64,000 bases of DNA from Larimichthys crocea (taxonomy: Eukaryota > Chordata > Actinopteri > Sciaenidae): assembly GCF_000972845.2 (NCBI RefSeq), contig NC_040016.1, positions 9,940,701-10,004,700 on the forward strand. Direction: 5' to 3'. Position 1 is the first letter of the stretch, and every line of letters begins with the position of its first letter. Shown in pieces: positions 21,680 through 34,000 of this stretch. The translations under genes were made by a program, and so were the position numbers. The notes under the pieces were generated by a model. That model was not told the origin of the DNA and did no database searches. It saw only the letters and a program-made list of their open reading frames with translations.

Positions 21680-21865
21680 CAACCTTCCTGGCTGTGAAAT
21701 GAAGCCGATATGCAAGTGCCAAAAACTGTGACCCTTTGAACGGCCACTTGAGGCTGGCTACAGAACATTTCAGTCTCCATAAGTCTCCATGTTAAAACGC
21801 CCAACTTCACAGCAGAAATAAACATGTTTACAGCCTGGTACAAAAAACAGTGCTGCACTCAGTAG
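21680..21865 (-). mobile_element. Interspersed repeat, family R, copy 1
   Basis: Reverse-strand blocks 'aggctgtaaacatgtttatt' and 'aacatggagacttatggaga' match the 3' half of the family R copy at 49320-49680. The other copies in this window (36641-36902 and 41944-42266) hold the other half of the family. The family is a common percomorph repeat of uncertain class. Confidence 0.55.
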
Positions 21866-22647
21866 TATTATATCAGTACAAACTGTACTGAAATAACAAT
21901 GACAGGTAATAAAGATGCAAAGAGCAGAACTCCCATGACTCATTAAATAGTTGCATGCATAAACTATGCACTTCAATTGGCGCCATCTATGAGCAGAACA
22001 AAGACTTGATATGTGCAGCTGCCCGAGAGCTGCGAGATAATAAAGTGTCTACTCAGCTGTACAAATGCAATGTGCGAGTCTTTTTCAGCGGTCGCACAGC
22101 TGCTGCTGCTCGCTAACAAACAGCACACACTCATTGTTTTTCCATTTAGTTAAAACTTCATTAACTTCAGCACATATCACCACTGAATATGGCCGTACTG
22201 TAGACATGCTTGTGTGGTCTCGTCGGGTCTCCTTCTCAAACAAAGGGTGCACTGTGTTGTCAGATCAGTTGGGCCTTTATATGCCGCATCCTTCAGTTAG
22301 AGCTGCTGTTGTGTTGACGTGCTGGGAACTAGACTGAAGGCCAACGTGATGTGATTGGGAGGTGTGAGGGGTCGTCTCTTGGCTGACCTGTTGTGCCGAG
22401 ATAAACAAACCTGTCTTCGACAAGGAGAAGACTGGGTGGAACAGGCATATAAAAAGCATGTTAGACAAGGCCAGAGAGTCAGGTTACAATGGCCTCGATA
22501 TTTAGTAACTGATAAAAGTCTAAATGTTTAGATTGAAAAAGGCCCAAATCTGATGTATTCTCATCATTCCTTAGACTTAAACCTTTTCATCTTGAGTTGA
22601 CCATCTTGTTATCACAATTTTAACAATTTTAGGGATTATTATTATTA

Positions 22648-22890
22648 GTCAAGTCAAGTCAACTTTATTGTCAATGCTGCTATATGAACAGGACATACAG
22701 AGTATTGAAATTTCATGATGTAAAAAATATACAAATCTAAAAATATATACAAGCTAAAAGGACCTCCATGTGCAATATGGCACAGAATTATCAGTATAAA
22801 TATAAGTATATGTATGGCTATATGGCAGTATGGACAGAATTTACAGTATTTACAGTATACACAGTGAGGTCCATATATATATATATATGG
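22648..22890 (-). mobile_element. LINE 3'-end fragment with CAAGT tail
   Basis: Read on the minus strand it ends '...ctctgtatgtcctgttcat...acaataaagttgacttgac', the same 3' end as the plus-strand copy at 54690-55165. It is followed by a short ATAT run near 22873-22890. Confidence 0.7.
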
Positions 22891-23400
22891 ACATATATTT
22901 TATATATCAAAAGAGTAGATGGGAGCTTGTTTTAGCTGCTTGCAAATACAAATTCAGTTATATTGTAGTTGTATGTAGTATGCATGCGTTTATTTGAGAG
23001 CTACACAAAAAGACACCAGACTATCTTTTTTATTTTATGTTAAAAAATTGCAAAAATGCAACATTTTTTAAAATAAGATAATCACATTTTACATGTCGAA
23101 TCCTGATCTGTAAAGTAAGCAGTGACTTACAGTATGGCAGTACTTAGAAGTAGAGTACTTAGTTACTTTTCTCCACTGTTTTATTTGTATAACGAACTAA
23201 AAGCATCAGATTAATGCTTTTATTTTGACATTTCAGACTTGAAACAAGAACGAACTAGCTAGTTTCAAATTAAAAGCATCAGATTGATGATTTTAGTTTG
23301 AAATTTCAGACTTCAAAGACGTCACCGTGAAGTTAAAGTTACTGTAATTAGCGTCATTATAATTATGAAGTAACAATCCCATCACTGGTTAAAACAAACA

Positions 23401-23448
23401 GCACATGTTTTTCTGTCATGCGCAGTGAGGAGCAGAGTGAGCATGTCC
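23401..23448 (+). promoter_or_regulatory. cdkn1a: Cluster of p53-type half sites upstream of candidate cdkn1a exon 1a
   Basis: GCACATGTTT (23401-23410, one mismatch to RRRCWWGYYY), TGTCATGCGC (23414-23423, poor) and GAGCATGTCC (23439-23448, perfect half site) lie about 240 bp upstream of a TATA-like element. Spacing between the good half sites is 28 bp, longer than the 0-13 bp of classic elements, so this is a weaker candidate than the site at 25580. Confidence 0.4.
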
Positions 23449-23547
23449 TGAGCTGGAATTTCCTCTCCCAGACTTTTTTACTACAGAGCACGCGACAGAG
23501 GAGCCAACCCTTCACGTGTGCACATGTGTTTACCGGGAGAAATCCAC

Positions 23548-23551
<4 letters not shown>

Positions 23552-23594
<43 letters not shown>
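23552..23594. repeat. (GT)n microsatellite
   Basis: An uninterrupted GT run of about 21 units sits between the p53-like half sites and the TATA-like element at 23658. It gives rise to long spurious open frames (CVCV and HTHT) on both strands. Confidence 0.97.
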
Positions 23595-23595
<1 letters not shown>

Positions 23596-23641
23596 CCGGG
23601 CAGACCCCGCCTCTGCACTGGGGAGGAAAGAGCACTTGGCT

Positions 23642-23829
23642 CCCGCCCACCGGAGTTCATAAAAGTTTAGTCCGAGCCACGGTGTGAGAATACTTGGAGG
23701 AAATATCAAGGACTGCTGTGTGTCCATTCAACTTTGATTGGTTTATTCGAGTGTTGGAGATTAACAGCAGCTTCAATCAAGAGGGCTGAAAAAAAGAAGA
23801 TTTATTCACAGGATAATAATCACTGATAA
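23642..23829 (+). promoter_or_regulatory. cdkn1a: Candidate upstream promoter and non-coding first exon (1a) of cdkn1a
   Basis: A GC box (cccgcccacc, 23642) and a TATA-like CATAAAAG (23658-23665) precede about 140 bp ending in a consensus donor (gtaagt at 23830). This layout, 2.1 kb upstream of the coding exon and pointing towards it, fits an alternative 5' UTR exon of cdkn1a. No coding potential is needed. There is no direct evidence of splicing. Confidence 0.45.
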
Positions 23830-25563
23830 TGTAAGTAAAAATGTTATTTAACAGCATTTTAGATGGTTTATTTGTGCTGTATCAGGTTATAAGCAACTTT
23901 AGAAACTGTATCTAGGTTATCTGTGTGTACAAACTGTAATACACTACTTTTATTTTCTTATTTCTATAGGTTTAATCTTTAACAACACTTATTTATCAGG
24001 CTTCCACCCATACAACTTTTAAGTTACTCGGGTTTATATTCACATTTCTATTAAAACAAAACACTTAAAACTCATCCAGCCTTCTTTGTCACACAGTTAT
24101 TTTTACACGTGTGTGATGAGGGTGAAGGAGGTCCAGTGACAGCCCAGTTTGACTGGGTCGACACGAGCTCCAGTCTCACGTGGAGTGGTGTAGTAAACTG
24201 GGCAGGGTCTCACGCATGAGTCTGTCTCCCGCCACAGCCTTGAATCACTCCTCCCCGCAGCTCCCCGCAGCGCCCCGCCCACCTCTGTCTGTAACAGCCT
24301 ATCCCGTGAGGTGTAAGAGGGGTAAAGGAGGAGGGTAAAGGGGTACCATGTAGTGCCCCCCTAAACTTTTCTACCCCACTTTTACCCATCATTGAGTTTA
24401 GTGGATGTTTTTTTTTATCCATTGTAATCAGATTTCTTCCATTGAATGTACCCTACCTGACCTTAGGACATGCAGGTCCACAGTTATATAACAGTGGGTG
24501 GGGAAGGGTCACTAAAAAAAACTCATGATTAAGACAGTGTGGCATTATAATGGATCCATTTTAAGGTGGAATGATTACCTGAAAAGTTCCCCCAGGAAAG
24601 TCCCCTAAAAGATTACATTAGTTAAACTGCTGCCAGTTTCATTCAGTCTATATATAGAAGTGTCCTCCACTTGGATTTCTGGCTGTAATAATGTGTGAAA
24701 GCTGCCTTTGTTTCTCTCATGTGATCTCTTAATTGTATTACCTCAATCTACTTTGAAACCTGAAAAAATATTCAAGTCCAACCAGTGTCACAACTCCTCT
24801 TTTTTAAATGTTAGTTGTCAAAGATTAAAGAAGCTGAATTCGAACTTCTTGTTTATGGTAATCTTGTGTGTTTCTGTGAATCAGGAAGTTGTAGATTTTC
24901 TCTTTCTTGATGTGTGAAGCTGAACATGAATGAGCTGCAGTTCCTGGAAAAAAAAAAAAAAGCCACATGACATGACCTCAGACCGATGAGCTGTCAGACA
25001 ATGGTCTTTTTTTACCAGACCTTTAAACACACTTATATATTTTTTATTAAACAAGTTTGGCAGCGATCATCTCCCTTAAAGCTTTGTTTGATCGGTCTAC
25101 ATGAAACCAGTTTCAGGACTTAGATAATCCATTGAGTCAGTGACAGTTGTTAGTGTCTCTCATATGATTAATATTCTAATTACAGTCACCTCTCCCTTTA
25201 TAATGAATAATCAGGGTGGGCTGAGACGGATTTCTCTTGACCGTTCCCTCAGATGGGAACACCGCCCGGCCCTTCCTGGAAGACTCTAATGACTTATTGT
25301 TCCCCTGTGACACAGCTGATTCCTTCCTATAGCTCTGTACAGTGAAGTGCCGTGACCATTTAACCTTTATACGTGGAATAGCTTGAATTTAAGTCCTGTG
25401 CAGATATCCAACACTGATTTAATAATCAGATTTAGAAATATAACATCATTCATTGTTGCTCATTGAGGTTTTTCTGTTGGGCTGACTGTCTGTCGATGGT
25501 CTCATACTGCCACCTGGTGGTGTGTCTGTAGTGATCCCAGCCTCTGCTGCTGAGGATTTGCCT

Positions 25564-25730
25564 TTACATGTCTGGCTGAGATTATGCCCGGGCATGTACC
25601 AGTGATTCACACAGAGGAGAGCTTGCTGAGTCACAGGCAGGACTCGGTCTTATAAAGAGCTCCCCAGTTTTTACCAGTCTGAGATGCTCTGTAGTCTTTG
25701 CTGAGGAAACTTATACTGTTAGAGCCATGG
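25564..25730 (+). promoter_or_regulatory. cdkn1a: cdkn1a proximal promoter: p53-like element, TATA box, first exon
   Basis: GATTATGCCC-GGGCATGTAC (25580-25599) is a 20-bp two-half-site candidate with three mismatches to RRRCWWGYYY. An extra half site TTACATGTCT lies at 25564-25573. TATAAAG follows at 25651-25657. The likely first exon runs from about 25680 to 25729 and ends ATG|gtaagc. That ATG joins in frame to exon 2 (25959), so a longer start MCRI-MSTH is possible. Human CDKN1A is the archetypal p53 target, with elements of this class in its promoter. Confidence 0.6.
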
Positions 25731-25967
25731 TAAGCCAGATTTATACTTTTAATATAGAAAAATAACTTGTGTTTTATGTACTTTTCTTAATTTAAGACTG
25801 GTTTATAGCATCTGTGCAACATTGCATCAGATGCCAAATAAATCTGCAGCCACTCTGTCGATCGATTTGTTTGTTTTTTTATCAAAGATCTGATCGTTGG
25901 TGACACCCAGCAGCAGATTTTACATCTCATACATGGTCTTTTCTCTGTTTTCCTGCAGTGCAGAATT

Positions 25968-26552
25968 ATGTCAACTCACAAGCGGATCCTGAGAACCCTG
26001 GGAAATGGCCCTGCTCGACGAAACCTGTTCGGCCCAGTCGACCGAGAGCAGCTTCAGGCGGACTACCAGGCCATCCTGCGGAAAGACCTGGAGGAGGCTT
26101 CGACTCGTTGGGGTTTCGACTTCCGCTTGGACAAACCTCTGGAGAGCAGCGAGTTCCAGTGGGAGGGAATCCCTAGTGCCAAGGTGCCACTGCTCTACAG
26201 ATCCTGTATGTTCGGTCTGGGGCAGGAGAAAGACCAGAGGGTGACCGAGGCAGCAGTTACGCCCAAGAGAAGAAGGGTGGAGCCGCCACCACGGAGGGAG
26301 AAGGAGAACATCCCATGTTCGCCAGAGAGATGTGAACTCGACCTGGAGAAAACACCAGAGAAGGGAGAGAACACAGGGCTGAAGAGGAAGCAGACAAACA
26401 TTACAGGTAAACACTCAGATATCTCATCTTTAAGTGTATAGCGTATTTCCTGTGTGGAGGTACAGGAGCTGAACTTCCTGTTCTTTATCCCAACAGATTT
26501 CTATCAGGCTAAAAGAAGAGTAGTTTGGATGCCGCGCAAATCCGGCGAGTGA
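25968..26552 (+). CDS. cdkn1a: CDKN1A / p21Cip1, CDK inhibitor (2 coding exons)
   Basis: Coding exons 25968-26406 and 26497-26552; sum 495 nt, 164 aa (human 164). The N-terminal CDI domain shows the cyclin-docking RNLFGPVDREQL (RxLFG), the CDK2-contact segment RWGFDF...PLE...FQWE, and a short LLYR motif equivalent to the 3-10 helix. A basic stretch PKRRRVEPPPRREKENIP is a likely nuclear signal. The C-terminus carries the PCNA-binding PIP box QTNITDFY followed by QAKRR; the intron interrupts it between T and D. p21 halts the cell cycle by inhibiting cyclin-CDKs and by blocking PCNA. The start is set at the ATG giving the family length; an in-frame ATG in exon 1 would add four residues. Confidence 0.96.
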
Positions 26553-27434
26553 TTTTCATCCAGTTTACTTGCAAAATGTGCCAATATCCCAAAAGAACCA
26601 CACAAACAGTACTACACTCAGGAAGACTACGCTCTGCACAGACTCGGCACAATCACTGATCGGGGGTACCCAGCGAATCACCTGACATCAGAAGGGACGT
26701 CCGCTACACATCATTACTACCAGGTTTTATTAGGGTACTGTACTCGCTCTGAAGGGGTTTGGTGTTTTTTGGAGGGGACATTCGAGCGGAGAAGATTAAC
26801 GGTCAATCTCTCAGAATCGGTGGATTTCTACTCATTTGGCTCATGGGGGATGCCAAAGTGTCTGCGACTGACATCTCCCACTGTACATTCCACAGTGCTG
26901 AAGCTCTGTACGTCTTTCAGTACGGAGGTGCGACGGATAAACACAAAACTGTGTACACTTGAAACAGATGTTGGTTAAAATCATTCTGTCTTGCGATGAA
27001 ATTGAAGTTGTGGCTGTGACAAAAAAAGCAACAAAAAAAAAACTGCAGAATGATTGAAAAAAAAGTATGGATGAGGCTCCACTATTGTTTTCTACAATGT
27101 TATTTCTTAATGTCGATCATGAGGGCTAGGAGTTTGTTTTTTTTTACAAAGCATTTATTATACGTTTTATATCCAGATGTACAGCTGTGTTTTCTCTACC
27201 ATCATGTACTCACAGGAACATACTTGAAGAGTTCTGACATCCTGTACATTGCTGTTGCTTTGCTTAGATTATTATTGACAGAAGTGCCATCATGTCCTCC
27301 TTCCTTTACTTTACTTTCATCTACTGTAAGTCAAAAAATTTTAAACCATTTACCGGACCCGTGTGTACAGCACCAGACATTGTAGGTTTAGGAGTGTAGC
27401 ACCACATCTTTGGAACACTTAGAGTAATATTTAG

Positions 27435-27486
<52 letters not shown>

Positions 27487-28130
27487 TAAATATATATAAT
27501 ATATATCAGAGATTTATAGATTAATACAGCACTGTTAAGTAGCATAATCATGAAAAAGAACATTGCCATATTGCACATACAGTACATGTAATGGTGTGTT
27601 CAAAGCACCCAGTTTCAAGTGCCTTCGGGGCATTTGTTTCTCTATTTGAAGCTCCATAAAGGACAATCAGAAGAAAGTGTTCTCAGAAGCAAATGTATTA
27701 TTTTCTTAAGCCAAGTGCTTTATTCTTTCCTCTATATGGTGCAATTATAACAGTAGACAACGTGTTATTATCTGCCTCAAAACAAACAGCGTGTTTGTTC
27801 ATGACACTTATTTATGTCTATGTTGGCAAATCCTGCTGCTATGGGTAATCTGAATGGGTGTCAAACAAGGTCACTGTAATGCTAATCCTTGCGAGCTGAC
27901 AGCTTAGAAATGTTCGCTGCTGCAGATAACAGCATTACCCCCAAACGATGAATGCACTTCTGTTAATAGATGCTCGTGCACAGGTCCTATATATTGTTTT
28001 ATGTTGTAAGCTACAAATGAAAAAAAAGCTATCCTTTATTTATTGTGAGATACTATTCCTTGTGTTAATTTAGTTTTTTTTTTCAAATATTATGAGAATT
28101 TCAAATTCCAATAAAATATTCAAATGTATT
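26553..28130 (+). other. cdkn1a: cdkn1a 3' UTR with (TA)n microsatellite
   Basis: The long non-coding 3' region is AT-rich, with ATTTA-like words and a TA run at 27436-27479. The first convincing polyadenylation signal is AATAAA at 28110-28115. Length and AU-richness fit a short-lived, post-transcriptionally controlled mRNA, as known for p21. The exact end is inferred. Confidence 0.55.
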
Positions 28131-30480
28131 TTCTTGTGGATGTTTTGTTTTATTATTGTGGTGTGTTTGTTTTCTCATGCGAGTCTGTGAGTGTGTGTGA
28201 TGAAGTCAGCAGATTATGGTGAAATAGCCAGGAGGAGTCATTTCACTTAAAAAAACAACGGAGAGCTACTAAAAAACTACAAACACATCAGCCACGTTAC
28301 AGTAAAAAGGAATAAAAATAGTTCTTTACATGCAAAAGTATTTTCAAGTTATACTACACTATAAGTAAAAGTACTCATATTTGAGGTTGAATATTTCCAG
28401 TTACTGTTATGTTATTATATACAGTGTTGTGTTATTATAATTGATTCATTAACGAGTAAATATCTTAATGATGCAGGTAATTTTACACTAACTAAACTTT
28501 AAAGGGTATCACAATATTTCATTATTGTTTTTAAATATAAACTCTTATTTTGAAAAGTAGTCTATAAGTATAGCTGTTTAAAGTACAGTACAGGAGAAGT
28601 ATGAAGTCATATTAAATGGTTGGATCAATCAAGTAAAGTGCAGTTAACTCAAAGCTGTTTGTAGATAAAGTACTGCAGTAAATGTACTCCGGTTTCGCAA
28701 CTGACAGCCATCACTTTACTCAGATATTTAATATTTAATGCTACTTTACGCTTCCACTTTACTACAGTATGAACTCACTGACCTGATAGCCATGTAGGAG
28801 TTACTTTTCCTATATAGTACACCCAGTATATAAAGAAGTTACATGACCTCCACCTCAACCAACTACAACTACAATGCAATAACATTTATTAGTGAGTACA
28901 AGTGTGTAATGAGTACTTTTAATAGTTCTCTTTACAAATGATATCCAAAAAAAACACTAAGACTTTTATTTGTAAAAGAATACTTCTACATGGGAAAACA
29001 TCTGAATACTTTCTTCACCTGGTATTCATTGTAAGGGTTGGAGCCAGCTCTGTTCAGACGGCACCACTGGTTTACCACCAGTCATGACAGGCATGAAGGC
29101 ACGAGCATGTGGTTTTACATAAGATTACCTCCTCCTGGCACGCTAAATTCAAATTCAAATTCAAATCACAGAAAGTACAATGTGCACATTCACATCATGA
29201 ATGGATAAATCTGCTATATTACATAATATATATATGATATTTTTCATTCTTATCAACTCCTTAAGTGTGAAGGAAATTCAGATGAGCAGGAATGCTTCTG
29301 GTGCCCTCTACAGTCCTCGTCCATCAGCAGGGTGTGAGCATGAAATAATTAAATTCCTGGCAAACAGATGATGCTTAACGATTAAAATCCATTAATAGAT
29401 ATGGACTAATATATCAGGAAAAAAAGTACAGCGATGAACAATGGTTGACATTCGCTCAAATACTACTTAACCTGAGTGAGTCCATTTTATCCTACTTAAT
29501 ACTTTTTGTACTGTTAATAGTAGTTTTTACGTCACTACATTTATGTGACAACTTCAGGCTTTTTGTTGGTTATGACTTAACATACAAAACTTTAGATCAG
29601 CTTATATAAAATATAGGTGGATTAAACTACCAAACAGTATTTGTACTGTTAAAATCTCTAGTATACTTAGCTCTAACCAACATCAAGCTTGTTCCATTGT
29701 TCCAAGCTGAGGCCATAAAAACCAAAATTATTCTTATTTTCGGGTGATTATACACAAATGAAAATATAATTATACATATTATATTCAACTTATACCATAT
29801 TTTTTTGTAAATATAGCGCCCTAAACGTTATACACTGGAACTTTAATGCAATAAGTCACAAGGTGCTTTACAAAGGCATTATACAATAGGCAAGAAATAA
29901 GTCATATTGCTATAAAATACAATAAAAATACATAATAAATACATAAAATACAGTCCTGGTGCATACAGATTTGTCTTTAGAATCAGTAATAATCCAATAA
30001 TATTATATACACAGGGGATATTTGTCTGCATAACATGTACTTTTGATACTTACATTGTGCTGATAGTACTTTTACTAAAGTAAAAAAATTGCTTGTATTG
30101 ATATTTCAGTAGTATTGCTACTTTTACATTTTAAGTAAAATATCTGAATACTTCTAGGGTTTTTATGCCATCTCTTCTCTCTGTGAATGAAGTCTTTTTT
30201 CTCCCCCTCTTTGATATGTATTTTACGTTTGTTTTTAAAATGGACATCTGTTCAGACGGGAATCCCTCCACACACTGACACACACATGCCAGCACAGAAA
30301 GAGATTTGAAGTTGAACTTCAAGCAGCACTAAGTAGCTCTGACACGTTTCCTCCCTTTTTGTGAAGAAGGTACATGAAAGCGAGTGAGTCACTGCTCGGA
30401 CAGACATTGTGTACTTTGGCACCACATCACTGCAGCCCCACATCAGCACGCACTGGGTGTATGTGTTTCTATTCGAAGGA
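28131..30480. other. Intergenic AT-rich DNA between cdkn1a and tmcc2
   Basis: I see no gene here. The stretch contains many short repeats of 'agtactttt/aaagtact' type and old repeat debris but no recognisable protein or RNA gene. Confidence 0.45.
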
Positions 30481-30758
30481 GGGTGAGGGGTGTTTAGAGG
30501 ATAAAAAGCCTGGAGCCAGGCCCTGCTGTGCCCTCCCCTCCCCGTGCCTCTCCTCTGGCCTCAGCAGCATGGAGGCACCTGCACGCCTGTGCTAAGCTCT
30601 CCCATCCCCCCGCCCATTTCCCTCCATCATCTGTCCCTTAGCTCCCACATCCATTATAGGGCAGGACAGCTAGCATTTGCATTTAGACTGAGAGAGGGAG
30701 AGAGAGGGAGAGAGTGGTAGAGTGAGACAGAGGGAGGCGGAGGGAGCATATGACACAA

Positions 30759-30810
<52 letters not shown>

Positions 30811-31074
30811 TCAGAGCATTAGAGAGAGAGAGGGAGAGAGGGAGGCTGCAGATATCGATGGCATTAACAATGGAGCATTAGGATACAGAGGGGATAGTCA
30901 GCCAGACAACGGCTGAGGGTAAAGATATTTGAGGAGGGGGGCTCCTCCTCTGTGAGCACAGAGGGAGGTGGAGGGAGTAGGAGGTGGAGGAGGAGGAGGA
31001 GGAGGAGGAGGAGGAGGATGGGCCTCGAACACAGACTTGCAATGGCACTGCAAAAATTGGATTAAAGCAGTATG
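30480..31074 (+). promoter_or_regulatory. tmcc2: Candidate alternative promoter and first exon of tmcc2, start codon at exon end
   Basis: A TATA-like GATAAAAAG (about 30499-30507) is followed by purine-rich DNA with a GA run (30760-30807) and a GGA run (30985-31018). The putative exon ends ATG|gtaacg, with the ATG at 31072-31074. Joined to the acceptor before 32803 it gives [12 protein letters not shown], in frame with tmcc2, and the resulting total coding length is a multiple of three. The donor is not ideal and the transcript is inferred. Confidence 0.5.
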
Positions 31075-34000
31075 GTAACGTTTCTAATTTAATTTATTGC
31101 TGTGCTGCTTGTGTCTCATCCTCATGTGTTCGCATCCACTCTTGTTGACATCCATCGGCCGTCTCTCATGTCTCTCAGTGCGTCTCCTGCCGAGTGAGGA
31201 AGGCACAGGCATCACCCCCCCTCTCTCCTCTTGTGTTTTTTTTTCTTTTTTTAAAAATACATTTTGTATGCCATAGACATCTGTCATCTCCATCCTCATC
31301 ACAGCCCTGCTTCTCTTCCAAAGAAGGCTCCACGAGCCTTTTCTTTTCACCACCGGATCATCACCCTGTGTGCTTTTTTCACCAATGGCACCGTTAGATT
31401 TGATCATCTCTGTCTCTGTGTTGTTTTTTTTTGTGTTGTTGTTGTTGTCTGTATTTCACCCCTGTGTAACTGCATCGCCTCCTCATATGAGCCATCGCTT
31501 ACTGCATAAGCATCACACTTTCTCTGACAAGATCAGGAAATGATTAACCACCAGGGACTGCAGTCATCTGTTTTTCCTCTCCATTACGATGTGATTGTAA
31601 CCTACTTTGTTTATGCAGTTAGTATTATGATATGCTGCACTGTAGTCTATATATAGCAGCACAGGAAGCTTGTGCTCATTCTCACGCAAGAAATAAAACG
31701 CATATAATTCCTTGAACCGTTCCGCCTGGACAAATTAGAGCAGATTAGATGTTTGGTGTCATGTGTCTGCCTGGGCTCATGTTTGCGGGGTCTGATTACA
31801 CTGTTTTGACGTCAGGCAGAGGGTCATTAACAATCCCTCCATCTGCTAAGCTAGACATATAAATATTATACTGAGCAGGGGATCCCCTCATGTATCAATG
31901 AGGCAAAGAGAAGGTAGAGAGGCAGAATGATAGAGACTTACATACGTGGACAATCAATTTCATCATTACACATACCATGATTTCTAAATATAGCGTGCAG
32001 CGTGTCTTAATTCCTCGTTTGTACCTGATGCACCTTTTAAAAAGAAAGGTCGTTTCATGGAGCTGAGTTTCCGAGGCTGTGCAGAGCAGGAAGCAGTGTA
32101 ATTATGTATCATCTAATTAATGCATGATGGCCTTTCTGTGTACTCTCTGATGCCTCCACCAAATCAATTAGGAGCATTACCGCCAGGGGAGGAAAGTAAC
32201 TAACTGCAAGTTTATTTATATTAAGGAGGCTGCAACTCCCCCCTCATAATTGCCAAGAAGTTTCCTAACAACAAACTCTGTAATTTGTCAATTATTATAG
32301 AGATAATAGGGATTATAGCCAGTTTTGTGTTGACGGTTATTAACATTTGTTGATTTCCAAATGAGTTTCCTTTCATTTAAACCCAAATAAATATTTGTTT
32401 AGTGTTCAGGTATTATTGGAAATAATAATATATGTTGAATTGTGTGTTTACTTAGAGACAAATGTCACATTTTTGTAAGCTCATGCCTGACTAAAGGACT
32501 CTTACTCTTTCTTCTACCAAGTGAACTCTTTGTCTGCAGTATTTTTCCAAGACAGGAAATTATTAAGAAATTACAGCCCTGTAAATGATGTTTGATATCC
32601 TGTTCATAAGAAACCAACAGTTTGTCTGTTGTGGCACCATCAACGATGATTTCACAGTGCCTATTACTCAGAATAACCTTCCTTTATACTTTAACTTCAG
32701 TGGATTTCAACGCATGTGATGTTTTTTCTACTTAAAGTAAAGTCATGTTAGGACTTCATCTATAATACTTGCTGATTACCTCCTGCCCTCTCCTCCCCTC
32801 AGCTGGACAAGAGCGAGGTGGCAACTCTAGGCCTACCCTCCACTACCAGCCATGGAGGCTCTGACAGTAACATCAGCGCGGACGGAGCGGCGGCAGCAGC
32901 GTCTGGGGTCATGGCAGGGGGTGCTGAGTGTTCAGGGGCCGGCGAGCCACAGAGGACCCGTGCTGCTCTGGAGCACCTGCAGCAGAAGATCCTAAAGGTC
33001 ACCGAGCAGATTCGCGTGGAGCAGGAGGCCCGTGACGACAACGTTGCAGAATACCTGAAGTTGGCCCACAACGCAGACAAACAACAGGCGTCCAGGATAA
33101 AGCAGGTGTTTGAGAAGAAGAACCAGAAGTCTGCACAGACCATCGCGCACTTGCACAAGAAACTAGAGCACTATCACAAGAAGCTAAAGGAGATAGAACA
33201 GGTAGGTGAGCAAGTAGAGCATGTGCTGTCTCCGTGTGTTTTTGTGCTGTTTGAATCATTATCTCATGACTGAGGACAGTTGTGTCCAAATTTAGACGGA
33301 TGTTTCTCATCTCCTAACAGTTACCTAAACCAATGCATCATCCTGTGTCTCACCTAAATCTCTACAGGGCCTGCTTTCCTCATCTATCTTCCTACAGTTC
33401 TCTCCCTTAAACCTAATCACCTCTGTCCTACCTTTGAGATCCTCCACTTCTCTGCTTCCTCATTTCTCTTCCCTCTCTACAGAATGGACCAGCCCGTCAG
33501 CCCAAGGATGTCCTGCGGGACATGCAGCAGGGATTAAAGGACGTCGGGGCTAATGTTCGTGCTGGGATAAGTGGTTTTGGAGGCGGTGTAGTCGAAGGAG
33601 TCAAAGGTGGAGTATCTGCCCTCACTCACACAGCCGTGGTCTCCAAGCCGAGAGAATTTGCCAGTCTAATCAGGAACAAGTTTGGCAGTGCAGATAACAT
33701 TGCCCACTTAAAGGACACACTCGAGGACGGAGTCGGGGGTCACTCTGAGGACGCCCCCACACCTCGTGCCCTGAGTGGAAGTGCCACTCTGGTCTCAAGC
33801 CCAAAGTACGGCAGCGACGACGAGTGCTCCAGCGCCACGTCCGGCTCCGGAGCAGGTAGTAATTCTGGTGGTGCAGGCGGTGGAGGAGGAGGAGGAGGAG
33901 GAGGAGGGTTGTTAGGACCAACCATGGGGAGCCCTAGACTGGACGGGCACCACCACCACCACCATCACATGCACAGCTCTTGGGACTCTCTACTTGAGGG

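Noticed and set aside
23363..23727. Open frames on both strands around the GT run
   Set aside because: They exist only because GT/CA repeats lack stop codons.
30722..30916. An Arg-Glu-rich small protein
   Set aside because: It is translated GA microsatellite, probably inside a 5' UTR.
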